A stretch of 46,210 nt of DNA from an uncultured Dorea sp. (GCA_910579335.1 CAJTUQ010000001.1:81490-127699), one strand, 5' to 3'; positions 32,751 to 41,841 are shown, counted from the stretch's first letter. The notes: generated from the sequence alone by a model not told the origin. Numbers and translations are program-made.

Positions 32751-33395
32751 ATGCGGAAGAAGGAGCGGGCGCTTGAAATCATTAAGCGGCTTAAGAAGGA
32801 GTATCCGGATGCCGGATGTACGCTGGATTATGACCAGGCTTGGAAGCTTTTAGTCAGCGTAAGGCTTGCGGCGCAATGTACGGATGCGAGAGTGAATGTT
32901 GTGGTGGAGGGGCTTTACGAAAAATATCCGGATATTGATGCGCTTGCGGCAGCAGATGCGGAGGATATCGAGGAAATCGTAAGGCCGTGCGGTCTTGGAA
33001 AGAGTAAGGCGAGAGATATCAGTGCGTGTATGAAGATGCTGAAGGAGGAATACGGCGGTAAAGTGCCGAAGGATTTTGACGCGCTTTTAAAGCTTCCGGG
33101 CGTCGGCAGGAAGAGCGCCAACCTGATTATGGGCGATGTATTTGGAGAACCGGCCATTGTGACGGACACCCATTGTATCCGTCTTGTGAACCGTATGGGA
33201 CTTGTGGACGGCATTAAGGAGCCGAAAAAAGTGGAAATGGCGCTTTGGAAAATCATACCTCCTGAAGAAGGAAGTGATTTCTGCCACCGTCTTGTCTATC
33301 ACGGGCGGGACGTATGTACTGCAAGAACGAAGCCGTATTGTGACAAATGCTGCCTTGCGGACGTCTGCAAAAAGAACGGCGTGGAAAGGCAATGA
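32751..33395 (+). CDS. nth: Endonuclease III (DNA glycosylase/AP lyase)
   Basis: 214 residues. It removes oxidised pyrimidines and nicks the abasic site. The helix-hairpin-helix LPGVGRKSANLIMG carries the catalytic lysine (K120-region), and VTDTHCIRL carries the catalytic aspartate. The C-terminal cluster motif VCTARTKPYCDKCCLADVC supplies the four cysteines of the 4Fe-4S cluster; its first spacing is seven residues rather than the usual six. A small Nif11-like gene and recQ follow on the same strand, forming a likely repair transcript. Confidence 0.95.
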   Translation: MRKKERALEIIKRLKKEYPDAGCTLDYDQAWKLLVSVRLAAQCTDARVNVVVEGLYEKYPDIDALAAADAEDIEEIVRPCGLGKSKARDISACMKMLKEEYGGKVPKDFDALLKLPGVGRKSANLIMGDVFGEPAIVTDTHCIRLVNRMGLVDGIKEPKKVEMALWKIIPPEEGSDFCHRLVYHGRDVCTARTKPYCDKCCLADVCKKNGVERQ

Positions 33396-33436
33396 AAGAG
33401 ATAAGGCCAAAGAATAATAGGAGGGAGAGTGTTTCA

Positions 33437-33727
33437 ATGGCGGATATTGTAGGAATGTTAGACCAATTGCAGAACAAGGCATTACATAACGCAGAGCTTA
33501 AAGAAAGATTTCTTGCAACAAGAAGCGAGCCCTCGCCGATCAGTGCGTTTTGCGGCATCTGCCGTGAAGAAGGATACGAGATTTATGAGATGGAGCTTGT
33601 CTGTGCAGGGGAGGAGTTTCATGCGGCCATGAAACGCAGCACTAACGGCGGAGGTGAAAATTCTCCCATGCTTGCAGGTCAGGATGATTTTTATGAATTA
33701 TTTCTTGCAGCGCTTGACGGCAAATAA
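33437..33727 (+). CDS. Small Nif11-like protein of unknown function
   Basis: 96 residues from ATG 33437, well spaced after AGGAGGGAGA; an upstream in-frame ATG at 33392 overlaps the nth stop. The pattern of the first 55 residues (MLDQLQNKALHNAELKERFLAT, then SPISAFCGICREEGYEIYEMEL) resembles the helical Nif11 domain, in which a short helix pair ends in an (A/E)xGY/F(D/E)I block. Nif11 domains occur in leader peptides of modified peptides and in stand-alone proteins. The C-terminal part (GGGENSP, QDDFYELFLAAL) has no cysteine-rich core, and no peptide-modifying enzyme is nearby. The resemblance is by eye. Confidence 0.6.
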   Translation: MADIVGMLDQLQNKALHNAELKERFLATRSEPSPISAFCGICREEGYEIYEMELVCAGEEFHAAMKRSTNGGGENSPMLAGQDDFYELFLAALDGK

Positions 33728-33777
33728 GAAACGGTGCATATATAGCGGCTGTTGCGGGAGAAAGGAAGTAGACGAAG

Positions 33778-35649
33778 ATAGAACGGGCAAGACAGATTTT
33801 AAAGCAGTATTTTGGCTATGAGGATTTTAAGGAAGGGCAGGCTGAGATTATCGAAGCGGTTTTGAGTGGAAGGGACGTGCTTGGCATTATGCCGACAGGC
33901 GCGGGAAAATCGCTCTGCTTTCAAATCCCGGCGCTTCTGATGGAGGGGATTGCCCTTGTCGTCTCTCCCCTTATTTCCCTGATGAAGGATCAGGTAAGCG
34001 CGCTGAATCAGGCGGGAGTGCATGCGGCTTATTTAAACAGTTCCCTGACGGCGGGGCAGTATGACAAAGCGCTGAAGCTTGCGAAGGAAGGAAGATATAA
34101 AATTATCTATGTGGCTCCGGAGCGGCTTATGACGGAGCGGTTTTTGAATTTTGCGCTGTATGGCGGCGTTAAAATTTCTTTAATCGCAGTAGACGAAGCG
34201 CATTGTGTTTCCCAGTGGGGCCAGGATTTCAGGCCTGGGTATTTAAAAATTGCAGAATTTATACAGAAACTTCCGCACAGGCCGGTGGTCAGTGCATATA
34301 CTGCTACTGCGACGGAGGAAGTGCGGGGGGATATTGCAGAGCTTTTAAAGCTTAAGGAACCGGCGGTGACGGTGACGGGGTTTCATAGGAATAACCTGTA
34401 TTTCGCAGTGAAAAAGCCTGTTGACAAATATAGGGAGCTGACGGAATATCTGCGGAAAAAGGAGCGGGAATTTTCCGGATGCAGCGGAATTATCTATTGC
34501 CTGACCCGCAGGGGCGTGGAGGATATCTGTTACAGGCTGCGGCAGGACAGGTTTTTGGCGACGCGCTATCATGCGGGGCTTACGGACGAGGAGAGACGGG
34601 AGAATCAGGATGATTTTATCTATGACAGGCGGCACCTGATGGTAGCGACCAATGCTTTCGGAATGGGCATTGACAAATCCGATGTTCGGTTTGTCGTTCA
34701 TTATAATATGCCGAAAAATATGGAAAGCTATTATCAGGAGGCGGGCCGTGCCGGGCGGGACGGCGAGCCGTCAGAGTGCATCCTCTATTACGGGGATTCG
34801 GACGTCAGGATGAACCGGATGCTTATCGGCAGCAATGAGGATAATGAAATGCTTGACGCGAAAGAAAAAGAGCTGATTGCAGAGCGTGACAGACAGCGTC
34901 TGTTGCAAATGACATGTTACTGCCATACGTCCGAGTGTTTGAGGCATTATATATTAAAATATTTTGGCGAGGAGACATCCGGATATTGCGGGAACTGCGG
35001 AAATTGCCGGACACAATTTGAAGAGGTTGATATTTCAAGAGAAGCGATGGCGGTTATAAGGTGTATTCGGGAAAATAAGACGGCTTATGGCATGTCAACG
35101 ATGATTGATATCCTTAGAGGGGTGAGAAGCCAGAGGATAGTAAGCAAGGAGCTGGATAAAAATTCCGAATACGGGGTACTGAAGAGCCAGTCAGCAGCCA
35201 GGCTCAGGCAGATAATACAAGAAATGCTGTATCAGGAATATCTTGAACTTTCCGGGGGTGCTTATCCGGTCTTAAAACTGGCTGCCAAAGCAGAGATGGC
35301 AAAGCAGCCTGCGGCTGTGCCGATGATTCTAAAGCTGCCAAAGCAGGAAGAACCAGAGGGCATAAAGCCAGCCAAAAAACGAAGACAGAAAAAGGCGTTA
35401 GGCGCCGCGGCACTCAGAGAGAGGGATGCGGAGTTGTTTGAAAAGCTGCGGACATTACGGAAGGAAATCGCGGCGGAAGAAAAAGTGCCGCCATATATTA
35501 TATTTTCCGACAAAACACTGGCGCTTATGTGCCTGAACAGGCCGCAGAGCGCCGAAGATATGCTTAAAATAAGCGGAGTCGGAGAGTATAAGGTAAAAAA
35601 GTATGCCGGACGTTTCTTGGAATCGATTCCGGCGCAGAAGATTTTGTAA
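33778..35649 (+). CDS. recQ: RecQ-family ATP-dependent DNA helicase with apparent ATA start codon
   Basis: 623 residues if begun at ATA 33778. Codons from there give ERARQILKQYFGYEDFKEGQ, the standard RecQ N-terminus with the Q motif. No ATG, GTG or TTG exists between the upstream in-frame stop (33769-33771) and TTG 33862, which would delete the Q motif. AAAGGAAG lies nine bases before the ATA. Downstream are Walker A MPTGAGKS, DEAH (VDEAHCVSQWGQDFR), helicase motif VI EAGRAGRDGEP, the zinc cysteines CYCH to CGNCGNC near 380-415 and a C-terminal HRDC domain. It unwinds DNA 3' to 5' in recombination repair. Confidence 0.9.
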   Translation: MERARQILKQYFGYEDFKEGQAEIIEAVLSGRDVLGIMPTGAGKSLCFQIPALLMEGIALVVSPLISLMKDQVSALNQAGVHAAYLNSSLTAGQYDKALKLAKEGRYKIIYVAPERLMTERFLNFALYGGVKISLIAVDEAHCVSQWGQDFRPGYLKIAEFIQKLPHRPVVSAYTATATEEVRGDIAELLKLKEPAVTVTGFHRNNLYFAVKKPVDKYRELTEYLRKKEREFSGCSGIIYCLTRRGVEDICYRLRQDRFLATRYHAGLTDEERRENQDDFIYDRRHLMVATNAFGMGIDKSDVRFVVHYNMPKNMESYYQEAGRAGRDGEPSECILYYGDSDVRMNRMLIGSNEDNEMLDAKEKELIAERDRQRLLQMTCYCHTSECLRHYILKYFGEETSGYCGNCGNCRTQFEEVDISREAMAVIRCIRENKTAYGMSTMIDILRGVRSQRIVSKELDKNSEYGVLKSQSAARLRQIIQEMLYQEYLELSGGAYPVLKLAAKAEMAKQPAAVPMILKLPKQEEPEGIKPAKKRRQKKALGAAALRERDAELFEKLRTLRKEIAAEEKVPPYIIFSDKTLALMCLNRPQSAEDMLKISGVGEYKVKKYAGRFLESIPAQKIL

Positions 35650-35721
35650 TAATAAATTTTTGGACAATAAGCTCTTTGCCCGCTGTGGGTAATGCAAAGC
35701 AGTATATTCAGGAGGCGGAAC

Positions 35722-36603
35722 ATGGCAAATAATGAAAAACAAATTGCGATGAGGGTGTCGGTTGTCAGTGCAGCAGTCAATATCATACTATCGGTGCTTA
35801 AGCTGGCAGCAGGACTTATAGCGCATTCGGGAGCGATGGTTTCGGATGCGGTGCATTCGGCGTCGGATGTGTTCAGCACGCTTGTGGTGATGATAGGGGT
35901 GCATATGGCAAGCAAGGAGGCGGACGAGGAGCACCCTTACGGGCATGAGAGAATGGAGTGCGTGGCGGCTATCGTGCTGGCGGTCGTGCTGTTTGCGACA
36001 GGCGCCGCAATCGGATACAGCGGCTTAGAGCGGCTTTCTGACGGGAGCGGCAAAGATCTACAGGTGCCGGGGGCGCTTGCGCTGGCGGCGGCGGTAGTAT
36101 CGATTGCTGTCAAAGAGTGGATGTACTGGTATACGGTTATCGCGGCGAAGAAGATTAATTCCGGAGCACTTAAGGCGGACGCATGGCACCATCGTTCGGA
36201 TGCGTTATCTTCGGTGGGTGCGTTGTTCGGCATTGCAGGCGCAAGGATGGGCTATCCGTTTCTTGACAGCGTGGCAAGCGTAGTTATCTGTGCGTTTGTC
36301 ATTAAAGCGGCATATGATATCTTTAGAGATGCAATCGACAAGATGCTGGATACTGCCTGCGATAAAGATACGGTGGGAAAGCTCAGGAAAATTATAGAAA
36401 ATCAGTCAGGGGTGCTGGGAATCAGCAAATTGACGACACGTATATTTGGCTCTAAAATATATGTAGATGTGGAAATTGAGGCGGATGGAAGCATACCGCT
36501 TAAGGAAGCCCATGATATAGCAGAAAATGTCCATTACGCCATAGAACAGGGCGTCGGCGATGTGAAGCACTGCATGGTACATGTGAATCCAAAACGAGTA
36601 TAA
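35722..36603 (+). CDS. Cation diffusion facilitator (CDF) metal efflux transporter
   Basis: 293 residues, starting at ATG 35722 six bases after AGGAGG (an earlier in-frame ATG at 35692 lacks such a site). Six membrane helices are predicted. Metal-site residues are seen as HSGAMVSDAVHSASDV in helix 2 (D-x3-D/H type), HPYGHERME after it, and ADAWHHRSDALSS in helix 5. The C-terminal cytoplasmic domain (about 205-293) is the CDF ferredoxin-like dimerisation domain. It exports Zn2+, Fe2+, Mn2+ or similar; the metal is not determined. Confidence 0.93.
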   Translation: MANNEKQIAMRVSVVSAAVNIILSVLKLAAGLIAHSGAMVSDAVHSASDVFSTLVVMIGVHMASKEADEEHPYGHERMECVAAIVLAVVLFATGAAIGYSGLERLSDGSGKDLQVPGALALAAAVVSIAVKEWMYWYTVIAAKKINSGALKADAWHHRSDALSSVGALFGIAGARMGYPFLDSVASVVICAFVIKAAYDIFRDAIDKMLDTACDKDTVGKLRKIIENQSGVLGISKLTTRIFGSKIYVDVEIEADGSIPLKEAHDIAENVHYAIEQGVGDVKHCMVHVNPKRV

Positions 36604-36634
36604 GAATAGAGTATGAATATACGGGAGGAGTCTT

Positions 36635-37729
36635 ATGAAAACAAATGAAATTTATATGATTCATGGCACGGACTATAAAGAAATGACAAAGAAGCTCCTT
36701 GTAAAGACAGGGCTATCGGGGCATATTCCTGATAAGGCGTCGAGGATAGGGATAAAGCCGAATCTTGTTTCCGCTTCCGTTCCGTCCTATGGCGCAACTA
36801 CCCATCCGGAGGTAGTATCCGGGATTATTGAATATTTAAAGGAACAAGGATATGTGAATCTGGTGATGCTGGAAGGCTCCTGGGTAGGGGATAAGACAGA
36901 GGAGGTCATGAAGCTGTGCGGGTATGATGAAGTTTCCAAGAAATATCAGGTGCCATTTATTGATACGCAGAAGGATAAGGCGGTATCCTGCGACTGTAAG
37001 GGAATGAAACTGGATATCTGCAGGAGTGCCCTGGAGCTGGATTTTTTGATAAATGTCCCTGTGATGAAAGGACACTGCCAGACAAAGATAACCTGTGCGC
37101 TCAAGAACATGAAAGGACTGATACCCAACAAAGAGAAACGTCATTTTCACAGCTTAGGCCTCCATAAACCAATAGCCCATCTGAATACCCGGCTGAAGCA
37201 GGGGTTTATTGTGGTAGACAATATATGCGGAGATTGGGATTTTGAAGACGGCGGACATCCGGTCGTTATGAACCGGGTCATGGCGGCAGTTGACCCAGTG
37301 CTTGTGGATGCATATGTCTGTGATTTGATGGGATATACGGTAGATGAGGCAAGGTATGTCCGGCTCGCGCAGGAGCTGGGAGTCGGCTCGGCAGACATTG
37401 GCAGGATTAAGGTCTGCGCCTTGAATGAGGGAGAAGAGGTAAAAGCGCCGGATACCCGCAGAATTTTAAAGCTGCAGGATGCAGTAGAGGAAGTAGATTC
37501 CTGCAGTGCCTGTTACGGATATTTGATGCCGGCGCTGGACAGATTGAGAGAAGAAGGGCTGCTGGAGAAGCTTCGGGATAAAATCAGCATAGGCCAGGGG
37601 TTCCGTAATCAAAGCGGGAAACTCGGAGTCGGAAACTGCACCAGAGGCTTTAAATACAGCCAGAAGGGATGTCCGCCCACGGAAGGGGAAATATATGAAT
37701 TTTTAAAAAATTATATTATGAAAAACTAA
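36635..37729 (+). CDS. DUF362-domain protein with cysteine-rich C-terminus
   Basis: 364 residues, cytoplasmic. The DUF362 core reads IGIKPNLVSASVP, THPEVVSGIIEYL, ELDFLINVPVMKGHCQTKITCALKNMKG and later VDNICGDWDFEDGGHP and MAAVDPVLVDAYV. The C-terminal region has DSCSACYGY, then GVGNCTRGF and KGCPPTE, so four or more cysteines are placed as in a metal or Fe-S site. The family's biochemical role is unsettled. It follows the CDF gene after 31 bases, with a GGGAGGAG ribosome site, so the two may be cotranscribed. Confidence 0.85.
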   Translation: MKTNEIYMIHGTDYKEMTKKLLVKTGLSGHIPDKASRIGIKPNLVSASVPSYGATTHPEVVSGIIEYLKEQGYVNLVMLEGSWVGDKTEEVMKLCGYDEVSKKYQVPFIDTQKDKAVSCDCKGMKLDICRSALELDFLINVPVMKGHCQTKITCALKNMKGLIPNKEKRHFHSLGLHKPIAHLNTRLKQGFIVVDNICGDWDFEDGGHPVVMNRVMAAVDPVLVDAYVCDLMGYTVDEARYVRLAQELGVGSADIGRIKVCALNEGEEVKAPDTRRILKLQDAVEEVDSCSACYGYLMPALDRLREEGLLEKLRDKISIGQGFRNQSGKLGVGNCTRGFKYSQKGCPPTEGEIYEFLKNYIMKN

Positions 37730-37745
37730 TTATTTTGGCGCTGTG

Positions 37746-38489
37746 TTACACAGTCGTAAACATATCAAGGACTTGACCTGTCATTTCCGCCGGTGAATCT
37801 GCCAGAAGGTAAACGATACCTTTTGCGACGGAAGAGGAGCTTCCCATAGCGACGCCGTCCTGACCTACATTGTGGTTATAAACGCGCTGGCCTGGGGTGT
37901 CGACGATTCCCGGAGCTACTGCGTTAACCTTGATTCCAAATTCTTTCGTCTGGATGGCGGTTGTTTTCGTCATGGTTACGATGCCTGCCTTTGCCACGGC
38001 ATATCCGCCCATTTGGGAGGCAATCCGTCCCATGCGGGAAGAAACGCTTACGATGTCGCCGCTTTTTTGCTTAATCATTACCGGGACAACTTTGTTTATG
38101 CACAGAAACGGGATTTTCAGGTTTGTTTTGATAATCTGGTCCCACTGTTCTTCTGTCCATTCCCATATTTTAATGGCCTGTCTGCCTACGCTGTCATAAA
38201 TTTCCGACGGGTAGCCCCCGGCATTATTTACAAGAATGTCGATGCGCCCGAATTGTTCTGTCACAGCGTCAACCATAGACTGGACTTGTTCTATGTCTGT
38301 CAAATCACGGGAAAGAGAAACAGCCTTTCCTCCGTTTTTTTCTATCATGGCAACGGTTTCATCCAGATTTTCCTTTGTTCTTGCGACGGCTGCAACAACT
38401 GCGCCTTCGGCGGCGATAGCCAGCGCAGTATCACGACCGATACCTTTGCCGGCTCCTGTTACAATTGCGATTTTTCCTTTGAGTTTCAT
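37746..38489 (-). CDS. Short-chain dehydrogenase/reductase (FabG-like)
   Basis: 247 residues, the classical SDR length. The N-terminal GAGKGIGRD cofactor loop, NNAGG near 90, the serine in VSSRMGR near 149 and the catalytic YAVAK near 163 are all intact. The arginine in VARTKEN suggests NADP(H) preference. It could be a 3-oxoacyl reductase or a sugar/alcohol dehydrogenase; no fatty-acid genes are near. It converges on the DUF362 gene with 16 bases between stops. aroB lies 50 bases upstream on the same strand. Confidence 0.9.
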   Translation of the reverse strand: MKLKGKIAIVTGAGKGIGRDTALAIAAEGAVVAAVARTKENLDETVAMIEKNGGKAVSLSRDLTDIEQVQSMVDAVTEQFGRIDILVNNAGGYPSEIYDSVGRQAIKIWEWTEEQWDQIIKTNLKIPFLCINKVVPVMIKQKSGDIVSVSSRMGRIASQMGGYAVAKAGIVTMTKTTAIQTKEFGIKVNAVAPGIVDTPGQRVYNHNVGQDGVAMGSSSSVAKGIVYLLADSPAEMTGQVLDMFTTV

Positions 38490-38539
38490 TCGGCGGTTCC
38501 TCCTGTATGAAATGTTTTATAAAACGTTCAGGTTTGATA

Positions 38540-39604
38540 CTAGATTGTCAGCGACTTGTATTTTTTAAAAAAGTCGGCGGAGGCCGGATAAATAAATCCT
38601 TCTCCAAGCCCGTGTAACAGCACAAGATTCAGATGGCTGTCCAGATTTTTTTTGTCCAGCTTTACCGTTTCAATCAGTGCGTCTATGGGAAGGCCGCATG
38701 CAAAAGGAAGACGGTAGGCGTTTAGTACGGATTGGATGCGGTCCGCTGTGCCGGAGGGTGTCAGTCCCTCCCGTTCTGCGAGGAGAGTAAGCTGATACAT
38801 GCCGATAGAGACCGCTTCGCCGTGGCTTTCGCGCTTGTAACGGTAGTATTGCTCAATCGTATGGCCCAATGTGTGGCCGAAGTTTAAAAGCATTCGTTCT
38901 CCGGTATCAAACTGATCTTGTTCCACAATGTTTCTTTTAATATCCACGCACCGTTCTATGATTTCCGGAAGCTGCTCTTCTAAATTATGGAAGGAGCCGT
39001 GCGCCTCTAAAATACGAAACAGGGCTTCATCCTTAATGCAGCCGTATTTGATGACTTCTCCCATACCGTCATTGATAAACCGTTCACTCAAGGTGTTTAA
39101 TACAAGCGGGTCGATGAGTACGAGGGACGGCTGGTAAAAAGCTCCCGCAAGGTTTTTGCCCTCCGGCAGGTCCACGGCAGTTTTTCCGCCTACGGAAGAG
39201 TCTACCTGTGCCAAAAGAGAGGTAGGAATTTGAATCAGTTTCACGCCGCGCAAAAAAGTTGCGGCTGCAAATCCTGCCAAATCTCCGATAACGCCGCCGC
39301 CAAGTGCGATGACGGCATCGCTTCGGGAAATCTTTGCTTTAAGCAGAGCGCTGTATATTTCCGGAAGAGTCTGAAAGCTTTTCGTAGATTCCCCGTGCGG
39401 GAGAACAAGATGACAGCAGTCATACAAGCCTTTCAGACTTTTTTCCAAAATGCCGCCGTACAGGGGAAACACATTGTCATCAGAAATAATCATAACCCGT
39501 CTGCCGGAAAAAGAGTCTGAGATAAGTGTACCTGCTTTTGCCAATATGTCATTTTCTATGTAGATGGGATAGCTGTTTTTTCCTAAATTTACAGTCAGTT
39601 TCAT
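38540..39604 (-). CDS. aroB: 3-Dehydroquinate synthase
   Basis: 354 residues from ATG 39604, preceded by GGAG at six bases. AroB converts DAHP to 3-dehydroquinate in the shikimate pathway using NAD+ and a divalent metal. VIALGGGVIGDLAGFAAATFLRG, PTSLLAQVDSSVGGKTAVDLPEGKN and LNFGHTLGHTIE (metal-ligand histidines) are diagnostic. The frame runs open 19 codons further upstream, but that part has no family similarity. It follows aroF by 25 bases in the same transcript. Confidence 0.96.
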   Translation of the reverse strand: MKLTVNLGKNSYPIYIENDILAKAGTLISDSFSGRRVMIISDDNVFPLYGGILEKSLKGLYDCCHLVLPHGESTKSFQTLPEIYSALLKAKISRSDAVIALGGGVIGDLAGFAAATFLRGVKLIQIPTSLLAQVDSSVGGKTAVDLPEGKNLAGAFYQPSLVLIDPLVLNTLSERFINDGMGEVIKYGCIKDEALFRILEAHGSFHNLEEQLPEIIERCVDIKRNIVEQDQFDTGERMLLNFGHTLGHTIEQYYRYKRESHGEAVSIGMYQLTLLAEREGLTPSGTADRIQSVLNAYRLPFACGLPIDALIETVKLDKKNLDSHLNLVLLHGLGEGFIYPASADFFKKYKSLTI

Positions 39605-39629
39605 TTTTTTCTCCGTAACAGTATCGTTT

Positions 39630-40646
39630 TTATGAAAGGTTTTTTCCAAGCACCCGTGCAATTTGTGTGACGTCCTGTATCAGTTCGTTGAATTTTTCAG
39701 GTTTCAGTGATTGCGCACCGTCGCACAATGCACATTCCGGGTTATTGTGGACTTCTATCATCAGGCCGTCTGCGCCTGCCGCTACTGCGGCCCTGGACAT
39801 AGAGTCAACAAGCCACCATTTACCTCCCGCATGGCTAGGATCCACGATGATGGGAAGATGGGTAAGCTTTCTAAGAACAGGGATACTCTGCAAATCAAGC
39901 GTATTTCTTGTATAGCTTTCGAAAGTGCGGATTCCCCGTTCACACAGAATGACGTTTTCATTTCCGGAAGCCATGATATATTCGGCGGACATAATCCATT
40001 CCTCATAGGTTGCGTTAAGCCCGCGCTTTAGGAGAATCGGTCGGTCAAGCTGCCCCAATTGCTTCAGAAGGTCAAAATTCTGCATGTTGCGGGCGCCGAT
40101 TTGGATTAAATCCACTTTCTCGTTAAATAGTTCCAGATGTTTAGGGGAAATCAGCTCCGTGACAATAGGAAGACCCGTCTCCTCCCTGACCTCGCAGAGA
40201 ATGTCAAGACCCTCTAATCCAAGTCCCTGAAAGGAGTACGGACTGGTACGCGGCTTAAAAGCGCCGCCCCGCAGCAGATTCGCGCCGGAGGCTTTTGCGG
40301 CGCGGGCGATTTCAAGAACTTGTTCCGTAGATTCAACAGAGCACGGTCCCGCAATCATGGCCAGATTATTTCCGCCTATACGGACGCCGGATACGTCTAT
40401 TATGGAAGTTTCCGGATGGAATGCTCGGTTTGCCAGCTTATATGGCTCCTGCACATGCATGACTTTATCTACGGAAGAATGAACCTCGAATATCTTCGAA
40501 TCAATTCGGGTAGTGTCGCCGATACATCCGATAACCGTCATCTCGGAGCCTTCTACAATATGGGTGTCAAGTCCCTTGCTTTTAATCAGGTTAACAACAC
40601 GGTCGATTTCCTGTTGCTGCGTACGTGGTTTTAGTACAATAATCAT
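39630..40646 (-). CDS. aroF: 3-Deoxy-7-phosphoheptulonate (DAHP) synthase, AroF/AroA-beta type
   Basis: 338 residues. It condenses erythrose 4-phosphate and phosphoenolpyruvate to DAHP, the entry step of aromatic amino acid synthesis. The N-terminal 70 residues (MIIVLKPRTQQQEIDRV to IGDTTRID) are the ferredoxin-like regulatory domain of the type I-beta enzymes. The barrel follows with AGPCSVES, LRGGAFKPRTSPYSFQGLG, IQIGARNMQNF and VDPSHAGGKW. Its own promoter lies 62 bases upstream, and aroB follows. Confidence 0.96.
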   Translation of the reverse strand: MIIVLKPRTQQQEIDRVVNLIKSKGLDTHIVEGSEMTVIGCIGDTTRIDSKIFEVHSSVDKVMHVQEPYKLANRAFHPETSIIDVSGVRIGGNNLAMIAGPCSVESTEQVLEIARAAKASGANLLRGGAFKPRTSPYSFQGLGLEGLDILCEVREETGLPIVTELISPKHLELFNEKVDLIQIGARNMQNFDLLKQLGQLDRPILLKRGLNATYEEWIMSAEYIMASGNENVILCERGIRTFESYTRNTLDLQSIPVLRKLTHLPIIVDPSHAGGKWWLVDSMSRAAVAAGADGLMIEVHNNPECALCDGAQSLKPEKFNELIQDVTQIARVLGKNLS

Positions 40647-40707
40647 AATGCGCCCTCCATAGTCACACTGTAAAATTTTAACTGTTTAAAGTGCGAAAAC
40701 TACCCAT

Positions 40708-40736
40708 ATCTTAACGCTAAAATAGTTGTTTGTCAA
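40708..40736 (-). promoter_or_regulatory. Promoter of the aroF-aroB operon
   Basis: On the minus strand a perfect TTGACA (40736-40731) and TAAGAT (40713-40708) are separated by 17 bp. The leader is about 55 bases and shows no clear attenuator or T-box. Confidence 0.65.
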
Positions 40737-40740
40737 TATT

Positions 40741-41751
40741 TTAGCCGAGAAACCGGAAAATTTTTGTCCAGTATTTTACAAGTGTTTTATATTCTGAATT
40801 ATAGATTTCATGTTTGCTGTCCGGAACTTTAATCAGCCATGTCGGAGCATAGTGCAGACGGTTGATTTTCCGGATAAATTGATATTGTGCTTTCCCTGAG
40901 ACGACAAAATCATCTTCCGCCTGAAATAAAAGCAGGGGAATGCAGATCTGTTTCCAGCCGGTACGCATAAGAAACTGATGCAGTTTTGCGGCGCTTTGCG
41001 TCCATTGGTAGGTGCCGCATGTATTTTGGAACAGCGGCTGCTCCCTGCGAAGCTGCTGCTGGCAGTCAAAGCGCGGTCTGGATGCGGCGCTGCTTACTTC
41101 AAAAGTTTCCGTATCGTCGAATGGACGCCCTCCCGGAAGGTGACAGGTGCCTTTCCCTAAAAAGCAGGCGGCAGCGGCAAGAAATCCGGCAAGCTTCCAC
41201 GGCAGGGGACGTGTGTCCGGCCGAATCATCGGGGAAGTCAGTACTGCTTTTTCAAATAGATGCGGCTTTGCAGCGACGGCAGCGGCAGCGATTCCGCCGC
41301 CCATAGAATGGCCGTAGAGGTAAACAGGTAGGCGGCCGTAATCTGTTTTGGCTTGATAGGCAACGCTCAGCAGGTCGTCGACATACCGCTCATAGGTGTC
41401 TATATGGACTAAAAATAAATCTTTGGAAAGCCGGTAACTTCGTCCGTGCCCGCAGTGTTCAGGGATATAGACATGATAGCCCATTTTTAGAAAATAATAG
41501 ATAACCTCCCTGTATTTTTCAGCATTCTCGGTATACCCGTGAGAAATAACCACTATTCCGCGACAGTCGTTCCCTTTGCAGGGAGAGGTGTATTTTCCAC
41601 AGTAAAGCAGCTGATTAGGCATATCTTTCTGTGGGAGCCACAGCTCTTTTTTACAGCTGTTTAGCAGGGGAAGGACATTTTCGGCCATTTGTCTGGCATA
41701 AGTTTCGTCTTTTAGAATCATTTGTTCTATTGTTTCTCGTAAATTTTTCAA
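40741..41751 (-). CDS. Alpha/beta hydrolase (serine aminopeptidase S33/lysophospholipase-like)
   Basis: 336 residues, starting at TTG 41751 with GGAGGC eight bases upstream. The nucleophile motif YLYGHSMGGGIAAAA places the serine near 148. FQAEDDFVVSGKA carries the likely acid, and VPDSKHEIYNS the histidine near 317. The oxyanion region is SHGYTENAEKYREV. There is no signal peptide. The cap region (about 205-265) is rich in Arg, Gln and Cys and is unlike that of the other hydrolase at 629-1558. The substrate is unknown. It stands directly before the aroF promoter on the same strand. Confidence 0.85.
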   Translation of the reverse strand: MKNLRETIEQMILKDETYARQMAENVLPLLNSCKKELWLPQKDMPNQLLYCGKYTSPCKGNDCRGIVVISHGYTENAEKYREVIYYFLKMGYHVYIPEHCGHGRSYRLSKDLFLVHIDTYERYVDDLLSVAYQAKTDYGRLPVYLYGHSMGGGIAAAAVAAKPHLFEKAVLTSPMIRPDTRPLPWKLAGFLAAAACFLGKGTCHLPGGRPFDDTETFEVSSAASRPRFDCQQQLRREQPLFQNTCGTYQWTQSAAKLHQFLMRTGWKQICIPLLLFQAEDDFVVSGKAQYQFIRKINRLHYAPTWLIKVPDSKHEIYNSEYKTLVKYWTKIFRFLG

Positions 41752-41812
41752 ATAAATCGCCTCCGGTAGTCAAATCAGTTTGTTCGTTTGTCAATGTGGG
41801 GGAAATTACCTT

Positions 41813-41841
41813 TTGACCCCGATTTTATAAAATGTTATCAT
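41813..41841 (+). promoter_or_regulatory. Promoter of the DUF3810 gene
   Basis: TTGACC (41813-41818) and TATCAT (41836-41841) are 17 bp apart. Transcription would begin near 41848, which coincides with an in-frame ATG. That ATG could only be used as a leaderless start, so the ATG at 41968 with a good ribosome site is preferred. Confidence 0.55.

Noticed and set aside
37735..37755. Small palindrome around the SDR stop codon as a terminator
   Set aside because: Only a 5-bp stem with a 3-base loop and no T-run.
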